Source of the DNA: Seonamhaeicola sp.
Lineage (GTDB): Bacteria; Bacteroidota; Bacteroidia; Flavobacteriales; Flavobacteriaceae
Length of the DNA: 64,000 bases
Assembly: GCF_028281565.1 (NCBI RefSeq)
Contig: NZ_JANQJQ010000016.1
Coordinates: 213,867 to 277,866, forward strand
Direction: 5' to 3'
The position numbers and the translations under genes were made by a program. This document shows, piece after piece, positions 10,701 to 23,071 of this stretch; position 1 is the first letter of the stretch, and each line of letters opens with the position of its first letter. Under the pieces are notes generated by a model. That model worked only from the letters and a program-made list of their open reading frames with translations, was not told the origin of the DNA and searched no databases.

Positions 10701-10942
10701 TTACCATCAAAATCCGTAATGGTTCCACCTTGTTTTCCTTTAACTTTAACGTTAACATCAGGAATTGGCAATCCGTCAGCCGATGCTATGACAGTACCTT
10801 CTATGATATTATCTTGAAGAGGTATAGAAACAAAACTTTTAGTACTTATATCTGTTTTGTTGGCATAACCCATAAGTGAAATGGATATAAAAAAACAAAT
10901 TAAGAACCGGTTTGTAATTAATTTAGTTGGATAGTTTTTCAT
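7739..10942 (-). CDS. SusC/RagA-family TonB-dependent transporter (SusC1)
   Basis: A 1067-residue outer-membrane receptor: signal peptide, carboxypeptidase-regulatory-like domain at about 48-125 (IEGTVIASADGLPIPDVNVK, then DFDGNFLIKV), a TonB box region LDEVTVVAFGTQKKES, a plug (PLILIDGIES, DATAAALYGSRGANGVILV) and a long beta-barrel ending in NLGARINF. It imports oligosaccharide using energy from TonB. It is the first gene of an operon with SusD1 and two surface lipoproteins. Upstream, on the minus strand at 11074-11102, is a copy of the motif also found before SusC2 and the LamG gene, so expression probably follows the same regulator. Confidence 0.95.
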   Translation of the reverse strand: MKNYPTKLITNRFLICFFISISLMGYANKTDISTKSFVSIPLQDNIIEGTVIASADGLPIPDVNVKVKGKQGGTITDFDGNFLIKVQIGDILVFSYVGYKTKEITITNKTKLNIALETDTSQLDEVTVVAFGTQKKESVVAAITTVKPEELKIPASNLTTSFSGKIPGVIAFQRSGEPGADNAEFFIRGVSTFGFATSPLILIDGIESTTNDLARIEVEDIDSFSVMKDATAAALYGSRGANGVILVNTKEGEEGKVKLSLKYETSFSSNTRDIEYADPITYMNLFNEARVNEGGVLPFTQNQIDGVRNKVNPYVFPATDWLGLLFKETAVNKRLNLNVSGGGKVARYYLSTTYSHDNGILNSDDSRGVNSGISLNRIQVRSNNNIKITPTTNGKVQVYVAYDDYQGPRDGASSLFDKIRRTSPVQFPAFFEPDEANQFATQVLFGNDDGGNLNYINPYADAVSGYREYTRSKMSLQINLDQKITADLKVRFKGGYDRNSYFEIRRGYDPFYYEVQSYDKFNDTYILNWLNEDDNPEDAIGFEAADNSTVSSRLYMEFAAMYDKTFNETHNVSATLITTSTENTNDSGSNLQASLPSRNIGYAGRFTYGYDSKYFAEFNFGYNGSERFSKENRFGFFPSVGAGWTVSKENFWEPYRDVVNKFRITATYGLVGNDNIGNSSDRFFYLSEINLNDNSRNASFGEETYVTLNGVDVQRYANADITWETAEKFDLGLQIGLFNNMFDMEFHYFSDRRHDIFLPRNEIPASLGLTAQIFANSGEARSHGFEGRFNYKNQINKDLYIQANANFTYATSEFLKFDEPDYSATPWRSRVGNPIRQSYGYVAERLFIDAEDAANSPQQFGRTPNIQYGEGDIKYKDINGDGKINEADEVPIGNPTSPEINYGFGFSIGYKNWDLNMFFNGIGLTSFFINAAETSPFNQYTTGSGANQRLATNNLLKVYADNHWSRENRDLYALWPKLTSEPVQNNRVRSTWFLRDGALLRLRSLEIGYTIPKAFTRKFNVSRARLYASGNNLYTWSKFDLWDPELGGNAFNYPNQRVINLGARINF

Positions 10943-11073
10943 TATTTAGCTGAAATTTTTGGAATAAATTTTTAATTAATGGTCATTTTTAGTTTAATTA
11001 ATGCTGGCCTTAATAGTTAAATTAAAGTTAAAGTGACAAGGTTGTGAAAATCTAATTTTAGAGAAACCTGAAA

Positions 11074-11102
11074 CGTCTCAAAATGGTTTCTATATGATTC
11101 AA
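11074..11102 (-). promoter_or_regulatory. Shared PUL regulatory motif, copy A (SusC1)
   Basis: Read on the minus strand this site carries ATAG-AA-ACC-ATT-TTGAGACG in register with the copies at 19491, 19641 and 26521. Its first block is TGAATCAT instead of TGCAACCT, so it is the weakest of the four ungapped copies on that side. It ends 132 bases before the SusC1 start codon. A TAGATTTT element lies 27 bases from the TTG of TTGAGAC, and a CAACCTTG element 37 bases from it. Confidence 0.6.
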
Positions 11103-11128
11103 ACAGTAATGATTGTACAGCAGTATTA

Positions 11129-11150
11129 TTAAAACACGGGGTAGTTTTAA
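11129..11150 (-). repeat. Inverted repeat directly after the GH2 stop codon
   Basis: TTAAAAC pairs with GTTTTAA around an 8-base loop, directly abutting the stop codon of the beta-galactosidase gene. No T-tract follows, so it is at most a weak terminator or an mRNA 3' hairpin separating that gene from SusC1. Confidence 0.35.
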
Positions 11151-16657
<5,507 letters not shown>

Positions 16658-16661
16658 TTTT

Positions 16662-19307
16662 CTATTTTTTTAAAAACTTAAGTGATAGTTTTTTATTCAA
16701 CCTTAAAAAGTATAGCCCTGATTCTAAATCGCTAACATCAATACTTCTGTTGGTTAATGTTGCATTGAATTTAACACCCAAAACATTATAAATTTCGGCT
16801 GAAGTAACATGCTCGGATCCTTTAATATTTAATAAGCCTTCATTTACAGGGTTGGGATAAATATTGATTAATTTATGTAAGTTGACATCTTCAACACTCA
16901 AGCTTGCTGCTTTACCATAAACCTCGATTTCATACAATCTTACACGGCCTAGATCTGGCTCTTTAGTAATATTAAGCTTTACTTTAGTTGTGGTTACTGG
17001 AGTAAATGAAAGGGCATATTCACTTGAAGCATTACCAGTTTCATTAATGGTATTTGTCCAATTAGCACCATCCCAGTATTGAAATTGAAAGTCTTCTAAA
17101 GGTTTGTTGTATCCTTGATAACCCGTAAATAATCGCAGCCCGTTTATTTCATATTCGCCCGCTAAATCAATTTCAATCCAGTGAGGATAAGAATTATCTT
17201 CAGAGGTCAAAGTGACCCATCTTGAGTTGTCATCTAACAAATTACCATCTACAGCTTTAATTCCTGTGTAACCTGCACCAGCATTTTCAGAACTAACTAT
17301 TAGATTTGCCGTTTTGTTTAAAGCCACATTTTCATGGTCTGGATTAATAACGGTTGTTGATGCATTATCACTGTAAGGAGAGCTGTTTCCGCCTACTACC
17401 AATTGCTTGACCCGGTATGTGTAACTTCCAAAACTTACATCTGTGTCTTTATAATAATTGATATCTGCAGTTTCGATACGGGCAATTTCAGTCCATGACC
17501 CGCCATTTTCTTTTCGCTCTATTATAACCGCATTTTCTATGTCGGATACATCATCCCAAGTTAATTCAACAGAATAATCTGAGTCGTTAAAGGATGCATT
17601 TAGATTAGTAGGTAATGCTAAAGGGTTAAAAGAATTGGCAAACTCCTTTTCTGGATTGAAAGCCATGGGTGATTTGTTGTCCCTGTAAACAATTCCGGTA
17701 GCTGTTAAGTTTCCATTATTTAGTGTGTTCCAGTTCCCTCCTAAATATGGGAAAATGCAGTAGCGCTCAACATAAGGTAGATCATCCATCATTTGTATAA
17801 AACTATCGACTTTGTTTGCGTTTTCTTGATTTGTTTGTGGCTTGCAGTTTGTCCAGTTTGCACCATTGTTCCATTCCGTTATCCATATAGGTCTGCCAGT
17901 TCTTTGATGAACTGCTTGAATAAAATTTTTGAAGTCGTTTGCAGATGCACAACCCCTGTAATAGTGAATAGCAACAAAATCTACGCGATAGTTTCGTTTA
18001 TCACACTCATCAATAAAATTGTATAACCTGTTTAACCCACCATCGGATGGGGCAGGAGACCCAAGGCGTAAACCAGACTCTAAAAGTCTAGGCCATTGTT
18101 CAATCATTTCATCAACAGTAGCATCTGCTTGGTCCGGACGATCGGGCTCATTGTAGCCAAGCATTTGAGTAGAGCCTTCTATTGAAGTGAATTTTCCAAA
18201 ACTAGGCCAACTTAAATTATGCTTTATGGGGATATATTCTGCATTTAAGCCAGAGGTTTTATTCGCGTTCCAATTATAAGTCCAAGCGCTATTTGTGCTA
18301 GACGCATTCCCTGGGTGTCCTTTTTTATGTGGCCATCGCCAAGGAATTACTCTTGCAAACGAGACTTTTCCAACTAAACCATCTGGCATTGTATTTACTA
18401 CCAAATCGTTATCATGCGCTATAAACACTTTACTGTATCCGGTACCATTTTCATTTTGAGCCATTGTAACATAGTAACCTCTTTTCACTTTAAAAGAACT
18501 TACAGCATCATTAAAAGTACCCAGTTCGGCAACTTTGTTGTAAGTATATGGGGTTAACTTCATTGAGTTACCGGTAAGATTTGGACCATCAAAAATTTCA
18601 ACTGCTTCATAGGTAGGGCTATGAGGTATAATGACACAGCCATTTACATATTGAACAATTCTAACATTTTGGTTTAGAACTGCCGGATGCCCATAAGCTT
18701 TTATAAGTGGTAAATAATTGTCTCTAGCGTTAATTGGTGAAATATTGTCAAGCCTTAACCAGGCATTTTCAGAGTTTATATTTACAGAACTAAATTTTAA
18801 AGGTATATCAGCTTCTTGAGCTGTTACAATTAATTCTGAAGCATCATTTAAAGTAATATTAAGATAATTTAATTGGTATTTTACACGACTATGATTACTT
18901 GTATACGTTTCATTTGTTATAGTTGGACCGTTCAGAACTATAGCATAGATTCTAACTGAAGCATCAGGAGCCGTTACCCGTACTTGATGTGATGATGTAA
19001 CAACTGTGTCATTGTTTGAAATAACACCTGTATCGTCGGTAATATGAAAGTTAGAACCAGCTTCAACAGTTATAGCTTTACTTAATTGAATTACTGTTGA
19101 AGGATGCGGTATACCTTCAATAGTTGATGTTGTTTCATTAACCGTCCCGACTGTCAATGAAATAATGCTAGAAAAATTCGAAAATGAATTGCTCTTAATA
19201 ATATTCTTCAAAACAGCATTTGAAAACGTTTTATTCGAGTTTAAATTTTTAGGAAAGCTCCAGTTAATGGTTAAGGTAATTAATAAGAGGAGTAGTTTTA
19301 GTTTCAT
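16662..19307 (-). CDS. Type IX secreted GH128/Asl1-like glycoside hydrolase with crystallin-like and discoidin domains
   Basis: An 881-residue secreted enzyme. Residues 235-305 resemble a beta/gamma-crystallin repeat (VEIFDGPNLTGNSMKL, then KVKRGYYVTMAQNENGTGYS). The Asl1-like catalytic core spans about 315-555: LGYNEPDRPDQA gives the probable acid/base Glu387, VAIHYYRGC follows, and PIWITEWNNG gives the probable nucleophile Glu478. A fibronectin III domain (about 565-645), an F5/8 type C domain (655-795, very like the one in the next gene) and a type IX sorting domain (IYPNPVNEGLLNIKG) complete it. GH128 members that have been studied cut beta-1,3-glucan; in this galactan-like, sulfatase-rich setting the true substrate may differ. 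It is the first gene of the minus-strand hydrolase operon. Confidence 0.8.
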   Translation of the reverse strand: MKLKLLLLLITLTINWSFPKNLNSNKTFSNAVLKNIIKSNSFSNFSSIISLTVGTVNETTSTIEGIPHPSTVIQLSKAITVEAGSNFHITDDTGVISNNDTVVTSSHQVRVTAPDASVRIYAIVLNGPTITNETYTSNHSRVKYQLNYLNITLNDASELIVTAQEADIPLKFSSVNINSENAWLRLDNISPINARDNYLPLIKAYGHPAVLNQNVRIVQYVNGCVIIPHSPTYEAVEIFDGPNLTGNSMKLTPYTYNKVAELGTFNDAVSSFKVKRGYYVTMAQNENGTGYSKVFIAHDNDLVVNTMPDGLVGKVSFARVIPWRWPHKKGHPGNASSTNSAWTYNWNANKTSGLNAEYIPIKHNLSWPSFGKFTSIEGSTQMLGYNEPDRPDQADATVDEMIEQWPRLLESGLRLGSPAPSDGGLNRLYNFIDECDKRNYRVDFVAIHYYRGCASANDFKNFIQAVHQRTGRPIWITEWNNGANWTNCKPQTNQENANKVDSFIQMMDDLPYVERYCIFPYLGGNWNTLNNGNLTATGIVYRDNKSPMAFNPEKEFANSFNPLALPTNLNASFNDSDYSVELTWDDVSDIENAVIIERKENGGSWTEIARIETADINYYKDTDVSFGSYTYRVKQLVVGGNSSPYSDNASTTVINPDHENVALNKTANLIVSSENAGAGYTGIKAVDGNLLDDNSRWVTLTSEDNSYPHWIEIDLAGEYEINGLRLFTGYQGYNKPLEDFQFQYWDGANWTNTINETGNASSEYALSFTPVTTTKVKLNITKEPDLGRVRLYEIEVYGKAASLSVEDVNLHKLINIYPNPVNEGLLNIKGSEHVTSAEIYNVLGVKFNATLTNRSIDVSDLESGLYFLRLNKKLSLKFLKK

Positions 19308-19490
19308 AATTTAATTTTTAACAATTCTAGAAGGTATTTAAAGAATATCTTAACCGAATGAGGTAACGTTTTTAGAATGTCCGGTTAATAATCAAACTGA
19401 GTATTATCCTGATATTTATTGTGCCTTGATAAATCAATCCAAAAGCAAATATCTTATTATCTTCCAAGGGACCAAATTAACAAGACTTAA

Positions 19491-19519
19491 TTGCAACCTA
19501 GTGACACCATATTGAGACA
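19491..19519 (+). promoter_or_regulatory. Shared PUL regulatory motif, copy B
   Basis: TTGCAACCT, six variable bases, ACC, ATA, TTGAGACA. It is a full match to the consensus of the other copies and lies 286 bases upstream of the LamG start codon. No TAnnTTTG-like element occurs at the spacing seen for copies C and D, so it may be an auxiliary site or act on the opposite operon. Confidence 0.65.
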
Positions 19520-19640
19520 TCTATGCAAATGCGTAAGCAGGAATTCGGTGAAAGGTGGTGTTGACGGGGTATAATGTTCTTTGTCAGACCCTTAGGGCTA
19601 ATGAAATTACTGACTTAATTTTCTTAGATTATTTTATGTC

Positions 19641-19668
19641 TGCAACCTATAGGTACCTTTTTGAGACG
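19641..19668 (+). promoter_or_regulatory. Shared PUL regulatory motif, copy C, before the LamG gene
   Basis: TGCAACCT, six bases, ACC, TTT, TTGAGACG. The TTG of TTGAGAC (19661) lies exactly 38 bases before a -7-like CAAATTTG (19699-19706), the same spacing as for copy D before SusC2. The start codon of the LamG gene lies 137 bases downstream. Confidence 0.7.
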
Positions 19669-19723
19669 GAGGAGCCAATTATAATAATAAACATTTTTCA
19701 AATTTGTTATCACTAGCGCATAA

Positions 19724-19772
19724 GGACGTTAACAATGCAGGGTGAAAGCATAATGGCGTTAGTAATGCGGGA
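19724..19772 (+). repeat. Imperfect direct repeat in the LamG gene leader
   Basis: Two units, GGACGTTAACAATGCAGGG at 19724 and GGCGTTAGTAATGCGGGA at 19755, lie about 30 bases apart and share GTTA-NN-AATGC-N-GG. They would be in the 5' leader if transcription starts just after 19706. Role unknown. Confidence 0.45.
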
Positions 19773-19804
19773 CTAAATAAGGTATTAACTAAAATTTGAT
19801 AAGA

Positions 19805-20881
19805 ATGAAAACAAAAATTACATTTTTTAAAACAGTTTTTTTAATTACAGCGCTGTTTGCATTAACAATTTTACAGGCTCAAACACTTGTTGCTCATTAT
19901 GAGTTTAATGGAGATTTAACTAGTTCCGGAGGAACCTATTCTGACGACTTAACACCACATTCCGCTAATGATGGTGTAACAACTTTTTCTCCTTTTTTCA
20001 CCTACACAAATGACAACAATTCTAACTCTAATGCTGCGGTTAATATAGCTTTAACAGGTGCTACCAGTGGAGGTAATCCAACCGAAGATAGACCATTGCA
20101 TTTGAGAGGAACTAATAATTTCTCTATAAGTGGCGGAAGTAGTCGTACTTATGCCATGTGGATAAAAGTTCCTGCAATTGGGGATAATAATAATGGTATA
20201 GGGCTTATTGATAATGGCATAACATCAGCTGGAGAAAGATTTACAATGCTTTTGAATAGAGTAGATGGAAATGGAGGTGTTACTCCAAGAGCGGTAAATG
20301 TGGGCGTTAATGGCTGGGGGACATCAGGAACAACGGCCGTTGCTGAAGATGTTTGGACTTTTATAGCCATGACTTATTTAAATAATACAGATGGTTCGCC
20401 TGATGCTAATGGAACAATCTCTGTCTATTTAACTGATGGAGCAGATGTAACTACCTCAGATTTTTCGGCAGAACCAGGTCAAGTAATTAATACAGCTTCC
20501 ACTCCATTATATATAGGAATGTCAATTAATAATTTTGTTAAAAGAGGGTTTATTGGAGATATGGCTGATGTAAGAGTTTATGAGGGAGCACTTTCTGTAG
20601 CACAGATAAACCAGGTTAAAAATGGGAGCACCCTAGGCGTTGAAGATGAAGGCTTTGCTGAAAATGAATTAAAAGTTTTTCCCAATACTGTAACTGATTA
20701 TTTAAATATAAAAACCTCAGTTTCTGGTAGACCGCATATAACAGTTTACGATTTAGTAGGTAAAGTAGTTAAAAAAGATTTTTCTGAGAAAATTGATATG
20801 AGAGACTTGCCTTCTGGTTTATATATTATTAATGTAAGAGCTGGTAATAAAGCAGGTAGCTTAAAAATTATCAAAGAATAG
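19805..20881 (+). CDS. LamG-like (concanavalin A-fold) protein with type IX sorting domain
   Basis: A 358-residue secreted protein. I place the start at the ATG at 19805 rather than the TTG three codons upstream, because it gives a clean signal peptide (MKTKITFFKTVFLITALFAL, cut after LQAQ). Residues 28-275 fit a laminin G/concanavalin A-like fold (VAHYEFNGDLTSSGG, YAMWIKVPA, GFIGDMADVRVYEGALS). The end is a type IX sorting domain (LKVFPNTVTDYLNIK, YDLVGKVVKKDF, MRDLPSGLYIINVRAG). Such proteins bind glycans or are catalytically silent; no active-site residues can be named. It is preceded by two copies of the shared motif and followed by its own terminator, so it is largely a single-gene transcript. 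Confidence 0.85.
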   Translation: MKTKITFFKTVFLITALFALTILQAQTLVAHYEFNGDLTSSGGTYSDDLTPHSANDGVTTFSPFFTYTNDNNSNSNAAVNIALTGATSGGNPTEDRPLHLRGTNNFSISGGSSRTYAMWIKVPAIGDNNNGIGLIDNGITSAGERFTMLLNRVDGNGGVTPRAVNVGVNGWGTSGTTAVAEDVWTFIAMTYLNNTDGSPDANGTISVYLTDGADVTTSDFSAEPGQVINTASTPLYIGMSINNFVKRGFIGDMADVRVYEGALSVAQINQVKNGSTLGVEDEGFAENELKVFPNTVTDYLNIKTSVSGRPHITVYDLVGKVVKKDFSEKIDMRDLPSGLYIINVRAGNKAGSLKIIKE

Positions 20882-20910
20882 TTTGTTTTTTTGATGTTTT
20901 AGTGTTTTAA

Positions 20911-20937
20911 AAGGGTGCTAAATAGCACCTTTTTTTA
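20911..20937 (+). terminator. Intrinsic terminator after the LamG gene
   Basis: GGTGCT pairs with AGCACC around AAAT (20914-20929), followed by seven to eight T. It lies 30 bases after the stop codon and separates this gene from the following sulfatase. Confidence 0.88.
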
Positions 20938-20980
20938 ATAATGGCTAATAATTGTTAGATATAGATTAAGAAAAATTATT

Positions 20981-22882
20981 ATGATGAAAGGAATTATGTT
21001 AATACGGGGTCTAATACCTGTGTTTTGGATATTGGGAGTCTCTGTATTTGCACAAGGCCCTCCCAAACCTAATATTATATTGATTATAGCAGACGACCAA
21101 GGGTGGTCTCAAGTTAGCACTGGAAAAACAAACTTAAATAACCCAAGCGATTTTTACGAAACCCCTGTATTGGACAGATTGGCAAATGAAGGTATAACGT
21201 TTCCGCATGCATATGCTAATGGTGCTAATTGTGCGCCAACCCGTGCTGCCATATTAAGTGGGCAATATGCAGTAAGATCTACTAATGATGTATATGCTGT
21301 AGATAATTTAAATAGAAAAAATGGTAAAACAACAACACTATGCGGACCAACAATGGGTATATCAAATGGACAGGATGAACTACCAGAAGGAGCCATAACC
21401 ATTGCCGAAACTTTGAAAACAGCTGGGTATATAACAGCACATTTTGGTAAGTATCATGTTGGAGGGTCTATAAACTCTAATAGACCCCAGGATCAGGGGT
21501 TCGATTTCAACTACGGAGGAGGTTCAGCTGGCAATCCGGGCACTTACTTCGCTTCAAATTCTGGTGGATGGAAGTTTAGTGGTAATATAGGCGTGGAGTT
21601 AGATCCTTTTGCGCAACCATATACAGAAACGGAATCTCAATTACTAGCCAAAAACAGTTCACTTACTGGTACTAAAAAACATGTTACAGATGCTTTAGCT
21701 GAAGCAGGTTTGGAGTTTATTAATAATAATAAGGAAGCGCCTTTTTTTATGTATTTTAGTCAATATGCAATACATGGCCCTTATAATACAGCTAATGCCA
21801 GACCTGACTTAGTATTAAAATATCAAACAAAAAAAGCAAATAATCCTAGTCAGATAGGGCATCATAATGTTGGCCAAGGAGCTATTTTGGAAGGGATGGA
21901 TCAAACTATTGGAAGAATTATAAATTATTTAGAAAATACCGACGACCCCAGAAACGAAGGGCATAAACTATCAGAGAACACTTTGGTATATTATGTGTCT
22001 GACAATGGGGGTACGGTAAGTACGGATGATAATGGTCCATTAAAAGGAAAGAAAGGCGAACTAGATGAAGGTGGTATTCGTTCCGTTACGTTGGTCTGGT
22101 CTCCTGGTTTGGTGGCCAATCCTGGCACCATAATAGATACGCCGGTTTTAACTTTTGATACTTATCCTACATTTGCCGAACTTGCGGGAGCTTCTTTGCC
22201 CAGTAATTATGCTATTGATGGTGTTAGTCTCTTGCCTATTATTAATGGAACGGATATTAATATGGATAGGGGTTCCTTATTTTGGCATTTCCCTGGGTAT
22301 TTATTAACAAACGGAAGAAATGCAAGACCAGAAACCTGCATTAGAAAAGGCGATTATAAGCTCAGATATACTTATGAAGATCAAAACTATCGTTTATATA
22401 ACTTAATTAGTGATATGAGTGAAAGTACCAATTTGATTGATGAAACTAATAGTCCTACTCAAGCAGATAGGTTAAAGGCAAAAGAACTAAGTACGGAATT
22501 AAGAAATTATTTAATAGATACTAATGCTAAGCTACCATTATTGCAAAATGCAAATGGAAGTTGTTCTTCAACTGAGGTAGAATTACCAGAAATTTATACT
22601 CAAGGTATTTTGTCGTTTAAAGATTTTGAAATGAAATCTAGTGTAAAAGTTTTTCCAAACCCCTTTAATTCGGAACTAAAATTTGATTTAACAAGCTTAA
22701 ATATAAATTCAGACGATATTCATATACTGCTAACAGATATTACCGGTAAGAAGGTATATTCTAGAACTGAAAAATTTAATAAAAATATTATTTTACATGA
22801 TATAAATATTACCAAAGGGTTATACTTTGTTGAATTAAGAATTGGAACAAACAAAATCGTTAGAAAATTATTGAAAAACTGA
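20981..22882 (+). CDS. Type IX secreted S1-family sulfatase (sulfatase 1)
   Basis: A 633-residue secreted sulfatase. The signal peptide ends VFAQ near 25; the catalytic domain starts PNIILIIADDQG with the metal-binding Asp pair. CAPTRAAIL (Cys84) is the CxPxR motif in which the cysteine becomes formylglycine. The usual GKWHLG is FGKYHVGG here. YVSDNGG gives further metal ligands. From about 555 a type IX sorting domain follows (VKVFPNPFNSELKFDL, ITKGLYFVELRIG). It removes sulfate esters from the polysaccharide outside the cell. It resembles sulfatase 6 (36163-37593) in the segment after the CxPxR motif and in the GNPG stretch, so the two may act on related positions. It starts 44 bases after the LamG terminator. 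Confidence 0.92.
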   Translation: MMKGIMLIRGLIPVFWILGVSVFAQGPPKPNIILIIADDQGWSQVSTGKTNLNNPSDFYETPVLDRLANEGITFPHAYANGANCAPTRAAILSGQYAVRSTNDVYAVDNLNRKNGKTTTLCGPTMGISNGQDELPEGAITIAETLKTAGYITAHFGKYHVGGSINSNRPQDQGFDFNYGGGSAGNPGTYFASNSGGWKFSGNIGVELDPFAQPYTETESQLLAKNSSLTGTKKHVTDALAEAGLEFINNNKEAPFFMYFSQYAIHGPYNTANARPDLVLKYQTKKANNPSQIGHHNVGQGAILEGMDQTIGRIINYLENTDDPRNEGHKLSENTLVYYVSDNGGTVSTDDNGPLKGKKGELDEGGIRSVTLVWSPGLVANPGTIIDTPVLTFDTYPTFAELAGASLPSNYAIDGVSLLPIINGTDINMDRGSLFWHFPGYLLTNGRNARPETCIRKGDYKLRYTYEDQNYRLYNLISDMSESTNLIDETNSPTQADRLKAKELSTELRNYLIDTNAKLPLLQNANGSCSSTEVELPEIYTQGILSFKDFEMKSSVKVFPNPFNSELKFDLTSLNINSDDIHILLTDITGKKVYSRTEKFNKNIILHDINITKGLYFVELRIGTNKIVRKLLKN

Positions 22883-23010
22883 TGAATAAGTATAGTTGAG
22901 CAAGTTAAAAGTTTACCTGCACTTGTTTTGCTTACAAAGGTCTATAATTGCAAATGAGTTTATTGATTTATGTAGTTGGCAAATTATTGAGCCTGAATTG
23001 AATTGTGATT

Positions 23011-23048
23011 ATCATCATCATCATCATCATAATAATAATAATAATAAA
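23011..23048. repeat. Trinucleotide microsatellite, ATC then ATA
   Basis: Seven ATC/TCA units run straight into about six AAT units between two convergent sulfatase genes. It is outside any coding frame. Such tracts are prone to slippage. Confidence 0.9.
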
Positions 23049-23071
23049 ATTATTGTTAGTAGATAATATTT

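Larger units (their letters stand above)
19308..19804. other. Divergent intergenic control region
   Basis: This 497-base gap separates the minus-strand hydrolase operon from the plus-strand LamG gene. It holds two plus-oriented copies of the shared motif (19491 and 19641), a -7-like CAAATTTG at 19699-19706 and an imperfect direct repeat just before the LamG gene. I see no matching motif copy oriented toward the minus-strand operon. Confidence 0.6.

Noticed and set aside
19308..19400. Motif copy facing the minus-strand hydrolase operon
   Set aside because: GGTATTT and nearby bases resemble the ACC block on the minus strand, but neither TGCAAC nor GAGAC is present.
23011..23048. CRISPR-like array
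   Set aside because: Units are three bases with no spacers; it is a microsatellite.
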